From assembly GCF_000003815.2 (NCBI RefSeq), contig NC_049986.1, forward strand, positions 11,571,354 to 11,635,353: 64,000 nucleotides of DNA. The letters run 5' to 3'. The notes under the pieces were generated by a model. It was given only the letters and a program-made list of their open reading frames with translations, ran no database searches and was not told where the DNA came from. Within the stretch, counting starts at the first letter, position 1. Every line of letters begins with the position of its first letter. The position numbers and the translations under genes are program-made. Positions 53,201-63,837 of the stretch are shown in pieces. Origin of the DNA: Branchiostoma floridae (taxonomy: Eukaryota > Chordata > Leptocardii > Amphioxiformes > Branchiostomatidae).

Positions 53201-56200
53201 AATATGTAAACTGCAAGTACATTGTACACACAAAAAATGTCCTGTTCAAGTATACCATAACGAAGACAAAACTGCACAATGTTACCATAAATACAGCTTT
53301 TCTTTCATCAGAACACTCAATACTGGATAGACTTTAGAATTGTTCAATGTTTAAGGGGTATAACATAACTGTACAACATTGTACATGTAAATGTTGCTGC
53401 TCTCTTCTTTAAGGATAATCTAAAAAGAGTATTCACTACTATCTGTTCTTTACAATTCCCATGATCTACATGTAAGTTGTAACCTACCAGTAGGTGTAAT
53501 GATAGTATTTTAATCTGAACATGCCAGTGTAGGACAGTAGAGGCAACAGTACCTTCTCTCTGCTTGAGTGGATGAACCATCTTCACCCCGGTGGGTTGCT
53601 GTGCCCTGACCAACACGTACACCCTGTCTCCCATGTACTTGTGTGCCAGTTTGACCTTGTTGGACCTGTCATCACTCCAGTACACCAGGTCTTCAAATAG
53701 AGCCATGGAGAAGGGCTGCCCGACATCCAAACCTCGGATCAGGTATCTGTTTTCCCCGTTCAGGTCTGTGGACTCCAGGACCTAGAAACAAAATGGAGAC
53801 AGTGTTACGAACACACTATGACATAGAAACCACATTTAGAACACCCCTACTAGGGAGTGGTAGAACCCTAGAGGGGCACTCGGTATCAAGAGATTTTGTC
53901 TCCACCATCCTTGTCTGTCTTGCCTTCTTGGAAAGCATATTGGTACCGAACCTAAAGGGGGTTCACAACAGGTAGCTATATGTTTGTGTCCTAACAAATT
54001 TACTCATAACAAACATAAGAGAGCCTTGAAGTTCATACAATGCATATTTTGTGACGGTGAGAAAAAAAAGGTACCTTGAGTTTGGAGTCCATCCAGAAGA
54101 GCCTGTTGGAAGGATGGTCCAGGGAAAGGCCAACAGGCCACAGGAGCTTCTTCCTCACAATCATCTCTCTTCCTGATCCATCCATCCCAGATACCTCAAT
54201 CTTGGGAATCGCACCACAGTCGCTCCAGTACATGTTCCTATGGAATCATTTTCACCATGAAATGAAAATCACTTATCGATACAAATAGAATTTAAATGTT
54301 TGCTCAGATTGGCTCACAATGTGTCCAGGTACTCCCAATGGTTGTTAAGGAAGGAAAGTGAACTTGGGAAATTCTGAAAGCATCTGCAGTGCCTGAGTTA
54401 CCTGTTCTTTGGGTCCAGTACTATGGCCTTGAGCAATCCTAAAGACCTCACTACACTTGTTTTGTAGAGACCGTCTAGTGTGGATACTCCAATGTAATTG
54501 TTGGCTGAGTCTGTCCAGTATAGGTTCTCTCCCACCCAGTCCACGGCAATGCTCTCCACCTCACCAAGACCTATGAACAATTAACCATAAAATAATTCCA
54601 TTAATGCACTACTTTTAGATGAGTTCATGTTCATTTTCTGATGATTGTCTTTTCTTCCGTAGACAGTAGAACACTGGAAAATGCTGTTTTGAAGAGTTGA
54701 GTACTCATTCAGCACCAAGGACAGGGCCCGTTATAATTTCAAAGCAGGCAGCACTACAACACTATCTGCATGTCCAAGGAGATAACGGAAATCATTTCAC
54801 ACAAAAATGATGACCTCATACCTCCATGAAATATCTGAATGAATTCTATTTTGAATTTCTTGTTTCATTCATTATTGGGAACTTTTTTTCTTAATTCTGT
54901 CCAAGCCTGCAGGATCAACTTTGGACCTTAGGGCCAAATCCTGAAAATCTTGTGTTTCATCATTTCTAACCTCACATTCTGCAAACAATACCTCTGTTTT
55001 CAGAGATGAATAGGTTCATAAAGACATCACTTTACCTGCAAGAATTGTTCTGTTGCCCTCTCCATCCAGACCTGCTGAGTTAATACTGCCAGACTCCACC
55101 CAGAACAGAGACTGCCCAGCCAGGTGGTAGTCCAGAGCTGTGGGGCTGCCCAGTCCAGTCAGCAGGGGCATGTAGTCTGTCCTGTTGCCATGGTGAATGT
55201 GAACAACCTTCCTGATGCTGTTGGACTCGGCAACAAGTAGGTACGGCTCTTCTCCTGAAGATGTGAAATCAAATGTCAATTAAATAACTTGTTTGACATG
55301 TATTGCAAGTAATAAACATCTTTTACAGTATCGTTTATTGTTTTATTAACTTCTTTAGCTGTCACATGTAACTGTGACATGTACTCCTCTTCCAGGAGTA
55401 ACAAAATAACACAGAAAACATAGACACTTGGCATAACAAACACAGCATATAACAACATCCCAAAATTACAACTTACAAGTACATACAAAATATCATAAAA
55501 CCCATGTGCCTTATCAAGTACCTCATATGCCATATGTTGAGCTTTGCATGTGCTGCTTAAAAGTCTTGGATGTACTCACAGTTTGTAACTCATGAGCTAG
55601 TTGGTTCCATTGGGATGCTGTTCTATATGCAAAAGATTTCTTAAGACTATTTGTCTTTGGTATCTCAGTTCTAGAGGTTTTCTGTGTTGCATATCTCGTA
55701 TAGTAGCCGTAGAGTAATCTTTTCTATGCAGTTAACCTCATAAACATTTACACATGACCAAATACCTACCCATAGCCCTACATGTGCTGCCATCTGGCTC
55801 CATCTTGTAGCCGTCCACACAGGAACACTTGAAGGAGCTTTCTGTTGCATCACACAGTTGGCTACAGGCTCCAAAGTGCAACACACAGTGATCCACAACT
55901 GGAAACAAAAATAAAGATGGTTGATGAAGGACACAAGTACAGATGACTGTGCAACTGGTTCTGGTATACACTATACGTGCGCAAATAACACTAGCATTTG
56001 TGACTGGACACTACATATTAGACACCAGAAATAACAACTGAATTTCTTTGTGGGAAACTGAGAAAACAAGAAAAAGTTTTTTTTCTCACCACATTGAGTT
56101 CCCTCGTCACTTCCATCTCTACAGTCCTCATCCCCATTACACAGTAAGGATCGGTCTATACAGGATCCATCTGAGCAGGTGAACTGGGTAGCCTTACAGG

Positions 56201-59200
56201 ACGGCAGCACTGGGGGGTGGGACGACCCTGTGTGCAGCACAACAATTATTATTCATATCATTTATCAATGTACATGTGTGACTTGAAATGAACTGAAATA
56301 TTTGTTTCCTGCTTACTGCTAATGGCCAGCAGATAATGTTTTCTTCAACTCTTCAATGTTCAGTGAGGAGGAAAGGGGATTTTTGTAGTGTTTTCAGATG
56401 ATACAAAATTCTTTAGTACAATAGTCATATCTAACTTAAAATTGCAACAACACATTACGTACTTGCAGCATAATGATATAGAGTAACTTCTATGTGCTAC
56501 AGGTCTAAAAGATTAGTCCTACAAGGTCTATATATCTACTATTGTTCTCTTACCACAGTCTTGTTCATCAAAGCCGTCCCTACAGTCCAGTTCTCCATCA
56601 CATAACCAGGTGTGGCTGATACAGAGGCCGTCGTCACACATCACCTGGCCTGCCTGACAGGTGTGCACACCTGGAGGACACATGTTTAAGGGTGGTGCAT
56701 TAAGTCAATATGAGCTCATTACATGGGAGACATACATTGTAGTCAAATGGATCCCGACTTGAAATATTTATTAAACTAAAAATAACAAATTAGTAATTTC
56801 CTCCATGAAATATGGAGGCATTGTTTTGGGTGTGTCTGTGAGTACGTGTTTATAGAAAGTTGTTGTTAGCAGAATTTAGAACCTCTGGACCTGACAGTCA
56901 AAGGAAGCCTCTGGGATACAAGTAGAAGCCTGTAGTGTGCCATAAAATGTAGAGACTAGTCAATCACGGCCCAGGTGTGACATAAACGTATTTACCACAT
57001 TAACGTTCGTCTGTCCTATCATGACAGTCCCCAAGAAACGCTTATATCATTGATGTACAGTAGATGACATGGTATTCTGTTTCATCCAATGTATCAGCCT
57101 GATCAACAGCCAAAGGATTCGGCCTGTGGGGTACAAGCAGAAACCTGTATTGCACCATTGAATAGAGAACAGACAGGAACACCCATATGTTTATCGCAGC
57201 CAAGGAATGATACACATTTGTAAACTTATTTACCACATCGATGTTCATCTGTCCCATCCTGGCAGTCCTTATCCCCATCACAATGCCACAGGCTCTCGAT
57301 ACACTCTCCACTGGAACACCTGAACTGGTGGGACAGGCACTCACTGCCCCCACTGGTTACTGTGTGACCATCTAGGAAAGGATTTAAATAACATGACAGA
57401 AAGAAATGTAGTGCTTGCAAAGCTCAAAGTATGGATAAGTGCACAAAACTGAGAGCAAGAACAGCTCGCAATAAACTGCTGCTTTAAAACAAACTGACAA
57501 TATTTCTAAGTTTTTGAAAGAATGAAATTCCTACAAACACAGCAGTAAAGTATTACATTTAGTTGAACTGACATTTAACCCCTCAACTTTGGCGGGATTG
57601 CTTTTCACCTCAAGACCATTTAGATGGACATACATAATTTGCCTTTCTATTTTCTTTGAGTCGTATTCTACTGTGCGAGCTGCGTAGATCTGGACCTGTA
57701 CTGACCACATCCGTCCTCGTCACTCTCGTCTGGACAGTCAAAATCCCCATCACACCTCCATCTGGAAGATACACAGCTCCCGTCTGAACAGTGGAACTTG
57801 TCTTCCCCACAGCCATCTGTAACATCTGTGTCCATTTCTCTTTCTGTCAACAACACATACATGCAGCATAGTGTGTCAATAGATGGAAAAATCATCATCT
57901 ACTACAAAAATGCAGAGGAAATACAAAGTCTTTGATAAATTGTTTAAATCAGGCTTCAGAAAAAAAAACAATTCCAAACTTGAGCAAGACCAACCACTAT
58001 TCCCTCTGAACTTTATGCCATTGCTTAAAATGACATGCAAGGGTTGTTAAAGCAAGTTGAAGAGCATTTATTGCATGTACTTTAAACTAAGACATGTTGG
58101 ACTGTCACTACTTTGTAAACAAGCAAGTTATACATGGTTAGTAGTAGATACAAAGCATCTGTTGAACTTGAAGGTCAATTAGAGAGAGGCAAACCTTTTT
58201 CTATTCTAGCTAAGACATGTTGGACTCTGACCTGACAGTGTGCAATTGCTTTCATCCTCCCCTTCTTTGCAGTCAGTTGTACCATCACATACCCAACTTG
58301 TGGGGATGCACCCACTGCTACAAAGGGTTCTGGTAGGGCTACACGTTACCGCTGAAACATCCCAGAGAGTTGGTTTAGGGATGGGCTTACCCTGGGTAAC
58401 AAGCGTGGATCTTGTCTTGAAAGATTTATGAAAATAAAACAAGTCCCAGGCAAACCTCCAGGTGAGCTCAGTCAAGGAAGGTAGATAATTCTTGAGTCAT
58501 GGAGGTCTTTGGACAGCAAAGGAGATAGGCCAGCTGAAGGACTGTTGCCCAGAGTAGCCAGCAGGTCAAGGGTAAAACTAAGGATTCTACTTTTACTTAA
58601 GCTCAAGATGGCCTCCATTGTCCCAAACCAATGGCTAGTTCAACCATACACAATGTAGCATTAGCAGTGTGCTATTCAGATTAAATGAAACAGTGAAATG
58701 ACTTAAATTAAGAATAAGTTAATAAATTGAAAAATAGAAAGAAATAAGGCAACAAAATACATGGATGGAGCATAAGCAAAGTACATAAAAGTTAAAATAA
58801 ACAATACTAAATAAGTTTAAAACCATATATAGTATAAAGCAACATCATAGTGGTAGAAGTGACACTTTTAAATAAAAGATTTCAGAACAAGGTATGCTTA
58901 AAACAAATATTTACCTTAAAAATAAAAAAAAGGTAGAATGTTAGTTGTTGCAGAAATATTCACCTATAGTATTAAGGAACTCATACCACTGTATTACCAA
59001 ACATATTCCAACTTAACCAGTTGAATGATTCAAGGGCTCTGGTATTTCTATTACTAACTCACCAATATGCCTTTTATTGCTCTATAGCACCTTTATCTTC
59101 ATTCAGTCTTTCAGATCGTCCTTATATTCATATAAATTACATCACTATCCACTGATTCCTATAGTCCAGTGCACTAACTGGTAATGCTACAAAAGCTCAA

Positions 59201-62200
59201 TTAGGTGAATGCTCCAGTGTGCTGTGAGCTTTCTTGACCAAGTGGCAAATGCTCCAGTATACACTATGCATGTGTAGTGAATGCTCTAGTATGCATTCTT
59301 GACCAAGTGACATTGTCAAAATCCTTCCCAGAGTAGAGAATACTCTTGACACACATGTATGACATAGGACATTACACAGAGAGCTGTCAGCTAAGTCCTC
59401 TGAACTATGCTTCATTGTGGCTGCAAGGCAACAGTATCATGTCACTGTACATGAACATTGAAAAATCAATTTCAAAGTCAAACCTTGCCCTGCACCTGCA
59501 CCTTTCCGTATTATCATTCACTTACTACAGTTGTCTTCATCGCTATTGTCCGTGCAGTCTGTCTCCCCATCACACAGCCAGGCCACTCGAACACACTCCC
59601 CAGTCCCACACTGCCAATAGTCATCTTTGCACTTCGAATGATCTGACAACAAAACAAACATTCACTTGGATTTGTAGGCCTCGAGAGAAATTCACATGAA
59701 GGAATTTTATGTCAATCGAGAATTATCAATTTATTGGAAAGCCCTTAAAGAGGGTCTGCATGCTCTTTTATGTAAGGCGTAGGTAGCCTATTTTTATTTC
59801 CCCTAATTGGTAGGGAAAACCATCTTATCTACGTAATTCGTAGCAAGGTGACCAAATTTAGCGTAATTGCCTTCCTTGATTTAGCGTAATACGTAGGAGG
59901 TTCTTCTGAATTCAGCGTAAATCGTTGTCGGGACCCCCCATGCAAACCCTCCTTAAACATTTGTGTAATAATCCATACATACAGCAGCCTCTCTCGTCGG
60001 ACCCATCAGGACAGTCTGTGTTGTTGTCACACCGTACTGAGGAGGGGATACAGTCTCCTGTGAGGCAGCGGAACTGGTCTGCGCTACAGACAGCGGGGGT
60101 CATGTCTGGAAAAATAAAATTTCATTGGAATTCCTACAAAATGGTATATCAACTCAGACAACTAGAGGTAATTGCATTATTAGAAATTGATTGCCCTATA
60201 AACTAACAATGTCGTTGTAAACTGTCTTTGAACATGTTTGCAAAGTTATCACATGACATAGATTAACGAAATCAAGTGAGATGGTTGAACATGTAAAAAT
60301 CAATGTGCACCGGTGGAATGGCCGAGCGGGTAGAGTGTTCGCCTTGCATTCTGTAGATCGTGAGTTTGATCCCCGGCCAAGTCATACCAAAGACTTTAAA
60401 AATTGTACATGCTGCTTTCTCTGCTTAGCTCACTCTCAGTCTTACTCATGGCTGGGTATTGTTGCTCCCTTTGAGGAACCCCTCCCTTGAACTGTTCCAG
60501 ACTCTTCTGCATCTTGCAATCTGTGGCCAGGTGGGGCCTAGGTGTTTCTGCAGGTTAGTGCTTAGCACTCAGCACTAATGAGGAAGACTATAGGAGTTAA
60601 ACACACATCACTACCAGCAGACTAGCCCCCTGCTGTAGTGGCGTAGCACAAATGTGTGGCCCAAGGGCTACAGAAGTGGAGTTGGACACCATCCCTAATC
60701 ACCTGTTACAGATGCACGGGCAATTTTAACTATATGATAGTCATACCTTGGCACCCCTCCTCATCAGACCCGTCCTGACAGTCAGGCTCCCTGTCACACC
60801 TCCAGCGCACCTTGATGCACTCCCCACTGCCACAGTGGAAGTGGAAAGGGTGGCACTGCCAGGTTTTGTCTACGAAGGAAAGAGATCAGCCAAATCTAGA
60901 CAGGGAATTCTGAAATCATTAAGACCCCGTTCACACTAAAAAAAAAATGAAGATTAAACATCGTAACAGAAGGATTTTTCCAGCCAATTAGAAAAATGCC
61001 TTTACACTCCAGGGTTTAACAAGTTCACTTGTCCTATTGGGCAAGTACATGAAAATTTACTTGCCCGAACCAACTTTTCACTTGCCCAAAATTTAGATAA
61101 GATTTTTATATGAATTTTCACTTAATTACAGCACAGAATTCTTTTATTATTGGCTCTATTTTTCTGTGTTCACCAATTTGGCCACCAATGACTTTGTAAA
61201 GTAGCAAGTATATACAATTCTCACTCATGGAAAAATCGTAATTGTCCAATCTGGCAAAAAATCTGAACGGATAATAGGAGCAAAAATTGATTTAGAACAG
61301 GTCATTTTATTCGGATTCAATGTTTTATCTGAATCCATGTTTTTTTTAATGTGAACAGGGTCTAACTTTATGCATGTATTTGTGAATGATGGTAACAAAT
61401 TGAAACAGGTTTCAAGTTCAGCTCATAGTCATACTTTAACCATTCTACCTTGAATTATTGAAATGGGCATTCAACACAGTTGAATCAATGGGTAAAGGTA
61501 AGACGTACCACAGTCTGCCTCATCACTCCCATCAGGACAGTTCTCCTGAGTGTTACATCTCCAGGCCTGGGGGATACACGACCCGTCTCCACACTGGAAC
61601 TGGTCTGACGAACAGTCCGCCAAACATCCTGCAGTACAGAAGCATCCACATGAACAAATTTTATACTTCCAAAACATTAGTGTAGTTGGTAGAAACATCT
61701 TTGAATACATAACATGAATTTTGTTGTATTCCATTTTAGGGATAGCAGTATCTCTTAAGAAATACATGGCATTGTATATTGTATCTTAGCAATTTGAAAA
61801 CGAATGATGTTAAAGTATTGATTTGTCAATTTATATTAGATTTAATTGGCAGATGATCATATTTTTGAAAATATTCTTTTTACTATTCATACATTTTACT
61901 TTTCATCACAATTATTAAATCTATTTACTAATATCATAATTCACATTCATCTCTACCTGAGATGCATGATCATAAGCTGGCTGTTTCAAGCTGGTTCAGG
62001 GTGGTTTTATTTGAAAACTAGTCCAGTACTATAGAATTACTTGCAAATACATTTGTTTTACAGTTGACATAACCGGTAAGCATTTGATTTTTTAAGTTTT
62101 TATCGTATGAAGGATTGAATCCTGAGCAAATATTGTAAGCTACTTGCAATTAAGCCCCTGGTTGCAAAGAGAGAGTAGCCGGCCTAACCAATAAAAATGA

Positions 62201-63576
62201 CACCTTGTTTTGTCATAGTTTTGCAAGCATTACTGGCATGTACTGGTACCATGACATCCTTAATGGTACATAATCAAGCTGCTGATCGTAAAATAAACAT
62301 TCCTGAGAATTTTTCCCTCTCACATCCTGTTCTCGACCACCTTTTTCAAAGCAGCCACTGTTATACTAGACAGGACTTGATTCACATTTTCCTGTGCCAC
62401 TCACAAAGGAAATGAAAGCCTCACCTTAAACCAACAATCTCGTAGGAACCTGACCTTACGGACATCTGGGACAAACCAAGAGGATCCGATAGCATAGGGG
62501 AGATTCATTCGAGGTATAAACTTTTGAATGCAGGCAATTCACCTTAGAAAAAGATTTAGATGAGGAAGTGAACATAACACAAAATGCACACAAAAGATGT
62601 GGATCAATGTACTTTTTCAACACATATAACGTTAACGTTACAGAAGAGACCATTTCTTGTCTGTTCTTTTCTGGAACAATACATTGCATAGCATAGGCCG
62701 CCTGGGATATTAAAATACAGTTTTTGTAACCTTATTTTCTTCATGAAAGCTCAAATCGGTCTGCAAGTTAACATTATAACGTTACTTACTAATGTTACAT
62801 ATAATATAAAATGTACAATAAAAAGCTCAACACATCCAATGCAAGACTAACCACTGTGCAACTGTAGGTTTTTTGATCCCGCTATGTGCAGCTAACTAAT
62901 GCAAGATCAGGGATTATCCAATAACTGAGTTGCACATCAGATGAATAGTAAAATAATTCAGATTCAGGAGTCCCATAAATGTGACTGTTTTATGTAAAGC
63001 CACCAACCTTACTTTCTGTCAATAACTGTTTTTATACCTTTTTGCATGTGTTCTTATGATAGGACAGTCACATGTTCATCGTGTTATCTAAGTAAGAGGC
63101 GAATTCATTTCACACAGACTGCATGCTTTACTAGTACACCTGCTGGATACATCCCATTGGTAGTTGTTAGTCACCTGTTCATCAGATGTCTCATCTCCCT
63201 TTGTTATGCTAATTCAGAAGACAGTCAAAACAACGGGAGACCTCATAACCCGGTAAATTACAAAATAATACACGGACAAAATACACGTTTCAAAACACAT
63301 GTCACGTTTAACAATGTCCCAGTTTCCACAAGAGAAACAGAAATGTTTTCCTCCGCCACATGTCGAGGTGTGGAAATTTACTGCTGTTAGACAAACGAAA
63401 CCAGAGACGGAACATTGACTGAGTTTCAGAATTGATTTTAACGCCAATAATTCAACCAATATATCTTTGTTGTCGCGTTATATTAGTTAGAAACAACAAC
63501 TGTCACCTCACCCACCTTTAAAATACTGACTTCCAGTCAAAAATAAGGAGAGAACCAGGAAAACAGGAGCCCCCAT
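29823..63576 (-). CDS. LDL-receptor-related protein, LRP1/LRP2-type, complete, 53 exons, 2660 residues
   Basis: A type I membrane endocytic receptor. The ATG is at 63576-63574 and the TGA at 29825-29823. My 53 exons sum to 7983 nt with every phase closing; exon coordinates are given in the block entries that follow. Order: signal peptide, 24 LDLa ligand-binding modules in clusters of 9, 7 and 8, four YWTD six-bladed propellers, EGF modules between them, one membrane helix (residues 2518-2541) and a 119-residue tail with NPLY at 2593-2596. LDLa clusters bind lipoproteins and other ligands with calcium; propellers are known to help acid release; NPxY recruits clathrin adaptors. It is shorter than vertebrate LRP1 or LRP2 (about 4500-4600) and longer than LRP4, and the 9-1-7-2-8-1 layout matches none I know. 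Orthology to one vertebrate LRP cannot be set here. Confidence 0.93.
31889..31970. repeat. Near-perfect inverted repeat, 41-base arms
   Basis: The two arms are back-to-back reverse complements with one visible mismatch (ATACGCC against ATATGCC), with AACCATATCCAGTTGCTTGA in the right arm. It lies in intron 49 of the LRP gene. It may be two ends of the same element joined, or a fold-back insertion. Confidence 0.88.
32705..36037 (-). CDS. LRP exons 42-48: EGF, calcium-binding EGF, propeller 4, EGF
   Basis: Exon 42 (35921-36037) is an EGF; exon 43 (35672-35797) a calcium-binding EGF opening with DIDEC. Exons 44 (34444-34604), 45 (34080-34309), 46 (33598-33795) and 47 (33239-33432) form propeller 4, with IYWTDA, LYWTDA, LYWSEWG, LYFADA and MYWTDW. 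Exon 48 (32705-32875) is an EGF followed by a Thr/Pro-rich stretch that may be O-glycosylated. Exon 47 uses a weaker GTTTGT donor. Residues about 2058-2456. A 906-bp pogo-like element lies in intron 43. Confidence 0.92.
34635..35540. mobile_element. Pogo/Tigger-like non-autonomous element, 906 bp
   Basis: It starts CAGTCAAACCTGTCTATAGC and ends with the reverse complement of CAGTCAAACCTGTATTAGC. TA lies on both sides (34633-34634 and 35541-35542), the target-site duplication of Tc1/mariner/pogo elements. Subterminal GTGGCC-ACTATAG copies occur at both ends. No transposase was found inside. It lies in LRP intron 43. Confidence 0.85.
36310..41315 (-). CDS. LRP exons 38-41: LDLa modules 17-24
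   Basis: Exon 38 (41199-41315) is one LDLa. Exon 39 (40778-40958) holds one full module and the first half of the next, ending phase 2. Exon 40 (40007-40431, 425 nt) completes that module and adds three more. Exon 41 (36310-36594) holds two, joined by a Thr/Pro/Ala linker. Total eight modules, residues about 1722-2057. The merged exons contrast with the one-module-per-exon rule of the other clusters and suggest intron loss here. The intron between exons 40 and 41 (36595-40006) carries the large tandem array. Confidence 0.92.
36622..36713. repeat. Three palindromic 31-bp units next to the large array
   Basis: ACCTCCATGA...TCATGGAGGT, a near-perfect palindrome of 24 bases, is repeated three times with TATATT spacers. 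The middle copy has the inner bases reversed (GACATTTC against GAAATGTC), as if inverted. The same CATGGAGGT motif ends each 1-kb unit, so these are probably stacked element termini. Confidence 0.9.
36714..39826. repeat. Three-copy tandem array of 1.03-1.05 kb units with inner repeats
   Basis: Units start at TACCCTG at 36714, 37750 and 38795 and the last ends at about 39826, each closing with CATGGAGGTATGAGGTCGCC and GAACTCTAG. Copies 1 and 2 are nearly identical; copy 3 is more diverged. Inside each unit, ATAACTCAAGAA-type motifs recur (36759, 37036, 37328 in copy 1), with shared GCTATGGTC..GATAGCT, CCCCCTA and GGGG..TTTTTGTCAA blocks. The unit is thus itself about three diverged sub-repeats of 280-290 bp. 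The tails are rich in ATTTGCATAATTAATGAG. It lies in LRP intron 40. Confidence 0.92.
41564..43976 (-). CDS. LRP exons 32-37: propeller 3 and EGF
   Basis: Exons 32 (43763-43976), 33 (43301-43492), 34 (42856-42974), 35 (42454-42615) and 36 (42182-42289) form propeller 3 with LFYSDV, LFWVDS, LFLSDWG, LYWADA and IFWTDW. Exon 37 (41564-41680) is an EGF ([19 protein letters not shown]). The donor after exon 32 is GC, not GT (AG then GCAAGT), and is needed for the phase 2 join to exon 33. Residues about 1418-1721. This propeller follows propeller 2 with only one EGF between, as in paired propellers of LRP1 and LRP2. Confidence 0.92.
44337..47820 (-). CDS. LRP exons 24-31: EGF, calcium-binding EGF, propeller 2, EGF
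   Basis: Exon 24 (47698-47820) is an EGF; exon 25 (47346-47468) is a calcium-binding EGF opening with DVNEC. Exons 26 (46807-46939), 27 (46488-46570), 28 (45965-46136), 29 (45401-45602) and 30 (44839-45031) give propeller 2, with LYWTDV, LYWTDA, MYWTDWG, IYWIDA and LYWSDW. Exon 31 (44337-44456) is an EGF. Phases close (1, 2, 1, 2, 0, 1). Residues about 1035-1417. Conserved turns [13 protein letters not shown] and PRAIAVDP are present, as in other LRPs. Confidence 0.92.
48019..51139 (-). CDS. LRP exons 17-23: LDLa modules 10-16
   Basis: Seven single-module exons, all phase 1: 17 51026-51139, 18 50467-50589, 19 49646-49756, 20 49263-49379, 21 48827-48949, 22 48476-48598, 23 48019-48141. Residues about 757-1034. 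Six carry the normal acidic calcium box. Exon 23 ([17 protein letters not shown]) lacks the Asp before the fifth cysteine and may bind calcium weakly. Exon 18 has an extra loop near its N-terminus (LQGYPC). This is the second ligand-binding cluster. Confidence 0.92.
51233..52821 (+). mobile_element. Pogo/Tigger-like element, 1589 bp, with transposase relic
   Basis: It starts CAGTGAAACCTGCCTTAGGG and ends with the reverse complement of CAGTGAAACCTGTCTATAGG. TA is present on both sides (51231-51232 and 52822-52823). Near the right end, plus strand, lies the N-terminus of a CENP-B/Tigger-type transposase. The DDE catalytic domain is absent, so this is an internally deleted copy. It lies in LRP intron 16. 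Confidence 0.88.
52276..52484 (+). pseudogene. Frameshifted pogo/Tigger transposase N-terminus
   Basis: From the ATG at 52276 the frame reads [20 protein letters not shown] and stops soon after. The next frame, from 52386, continues [20 protein letters not shown] then GVGRTQI, ending at TAA 52482-52484. KR-K..SVSF...[20 protein letters not shown] is the pattern of the CENP-B N-terminal helix-turn-helix DNA-binding domain. One frameshift separates the halves. No remainder of the enzyme is present. Confidence 0.75.
53015..55898 (-). CDS. LRP exons 11-16: EGF, propeller 1, EGF
   Basis: Exon 11 (55770-55898) is an EGF module ([20 protein letters not shown]). Exons 12 (55036-55254), 13 (54402-54570), 14 (54075-54237) and 15 (53553-53781) form the first six-bladed propeller, with blades marked by FWVES, LYWTDS, MYWSDC, LFWMDS and VYWSDD. 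Exon 16 (53015-53179) is the closing EGF with a longer inter-cysteine loop. Exon phases run 1, 1, 2, 0, 1, 1. Residues about 399-756. Only one EGF precedes this propeller, whereas LDLR-type propellers usually follow two. A 1.59-kb pogo-like element sits in intron 16. Confidence 0.92.
54808..54850 (-). repeat. Solo terminus of the intron-40 array family
   Basis: The plus strand reads GATGACCTCATACCTCCATG, the reverse complement of the unit end CATGGAGGTATGAGGTC. Beyond it the sequence is unrelated, so this is a short terminal fragment dispersed into LRP intron 12. Confidence 0.6.
55300..55720 (-). mobile_element. LINE 3' fragment (CR1/RTE/Jockey-like)
   Basis: On the minus strand, up to TGA at 55525-55523, the frame reads [20 protein letters not shown], then [20 protein letters not shown] and a Phe-Lys-His-rich end. 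This matches the usual C-terminus of non-LTR retrotransposon polymerases (TRYA...SF.YR.A..WN.L...L..., then FK..). The lower coordinates (55300-55522) would be its 3' UTR. A 5'-truncated copy in LRP intron 11. Confidence 0.72.
56090..63576 (-). CDS. LRP exons 1-10: signal peptide and LDLa modules 1-9
   Basis: Exon 1 (63516-63576) encodes a signal peptide, [17 protein letters not shown]. Each following exon is one LDLa module with phase 1 borders: 2 61509-61628, 3 60747-60869, 4 59983-60105, 5 59526-59642, 6 58232-58351, 7 57706-57843, 8 57234-57371, 9 56554-56670, 10 56090-56227. All nine have six cysteines and most have the calcium-binding CDG..DC.DGSDE pattern (for example [16 protein letters not shown] in exon 7). 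Exon 6 has GEDE and exon 9 GFDE in place of GSDE. Residues about 1-398. This forms the N-terminal ligand-binding cluster; nine modules exceeds the two or seven of vertebrate LRP1 and LRP2 first clusters. Confidence 0.92.
60312..60700 (+). mobile_element. tRNA-derived SINE
   Basis: The first 70 bases resemble a tRNA: an A box TGGCCGAGCGGGT (60319-60331), an anticodon-arm-like CCTTGCATT, and a B box GAGTTTGATCC (about 60362-60373). The acceptor stem does not close, so it is not a working tRNA gene. A body of about 300 bases follows without coding potential. tRNA-derived SINEs are known in amphioxus. It lies in LRP intron 3 on the strand opposite the gene. Confidence 0.72.
60923..61362. mobile_element. 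PIF/Harbinger-like MITE, 440 bp
   Basis: The termini are GACCCCGTTCACACT and, on the other strand, GACCCTGTTCACATT, each followed by an A-run. Both are flanked by TAA (60920-60922 and 61363-61365), the 3-bp duplication typical of PIF/Harbinger. There is no ORF. An internal stretch at 61008-61090 repeats ACTTGCCC motifs. It lies in LRP intron 2. Confidence 0.82.
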
Positions 63577-63837
63577 CTAGCTGCAGCACAGACCACGTCT
63601 GTCCCTCACGACGCCTGGAGACCAAATGAGCCAAAATGGCTGCTTCCACTTATAAATGTCGTCCGATCCTATGATGCAACGCTTTATCTCGATGCAAATC
63701 CAAAATAGTTTCCTCAAGTTGTCTACAATTTGGGTCAGAATCGATTTATATGAATGTACTTGGTAGACGTTTTGTCAAATTTTGCGCTATGTTTCTGAGA
63801 CAAAAGAATTTCCTGGTAAAAATTCCCCCATGCAGCC

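Noticed and set aside
59720-59935. AGCGTAAT-rich stretch as a transposon.
   Set aside because: Internal short repeats only; no defined termini were found.
60312-60385. Functional tRNA gene.
   Set aside because: A and B boxes are present but the acceptor stem does not pair and a long body follows, as in SINEs.
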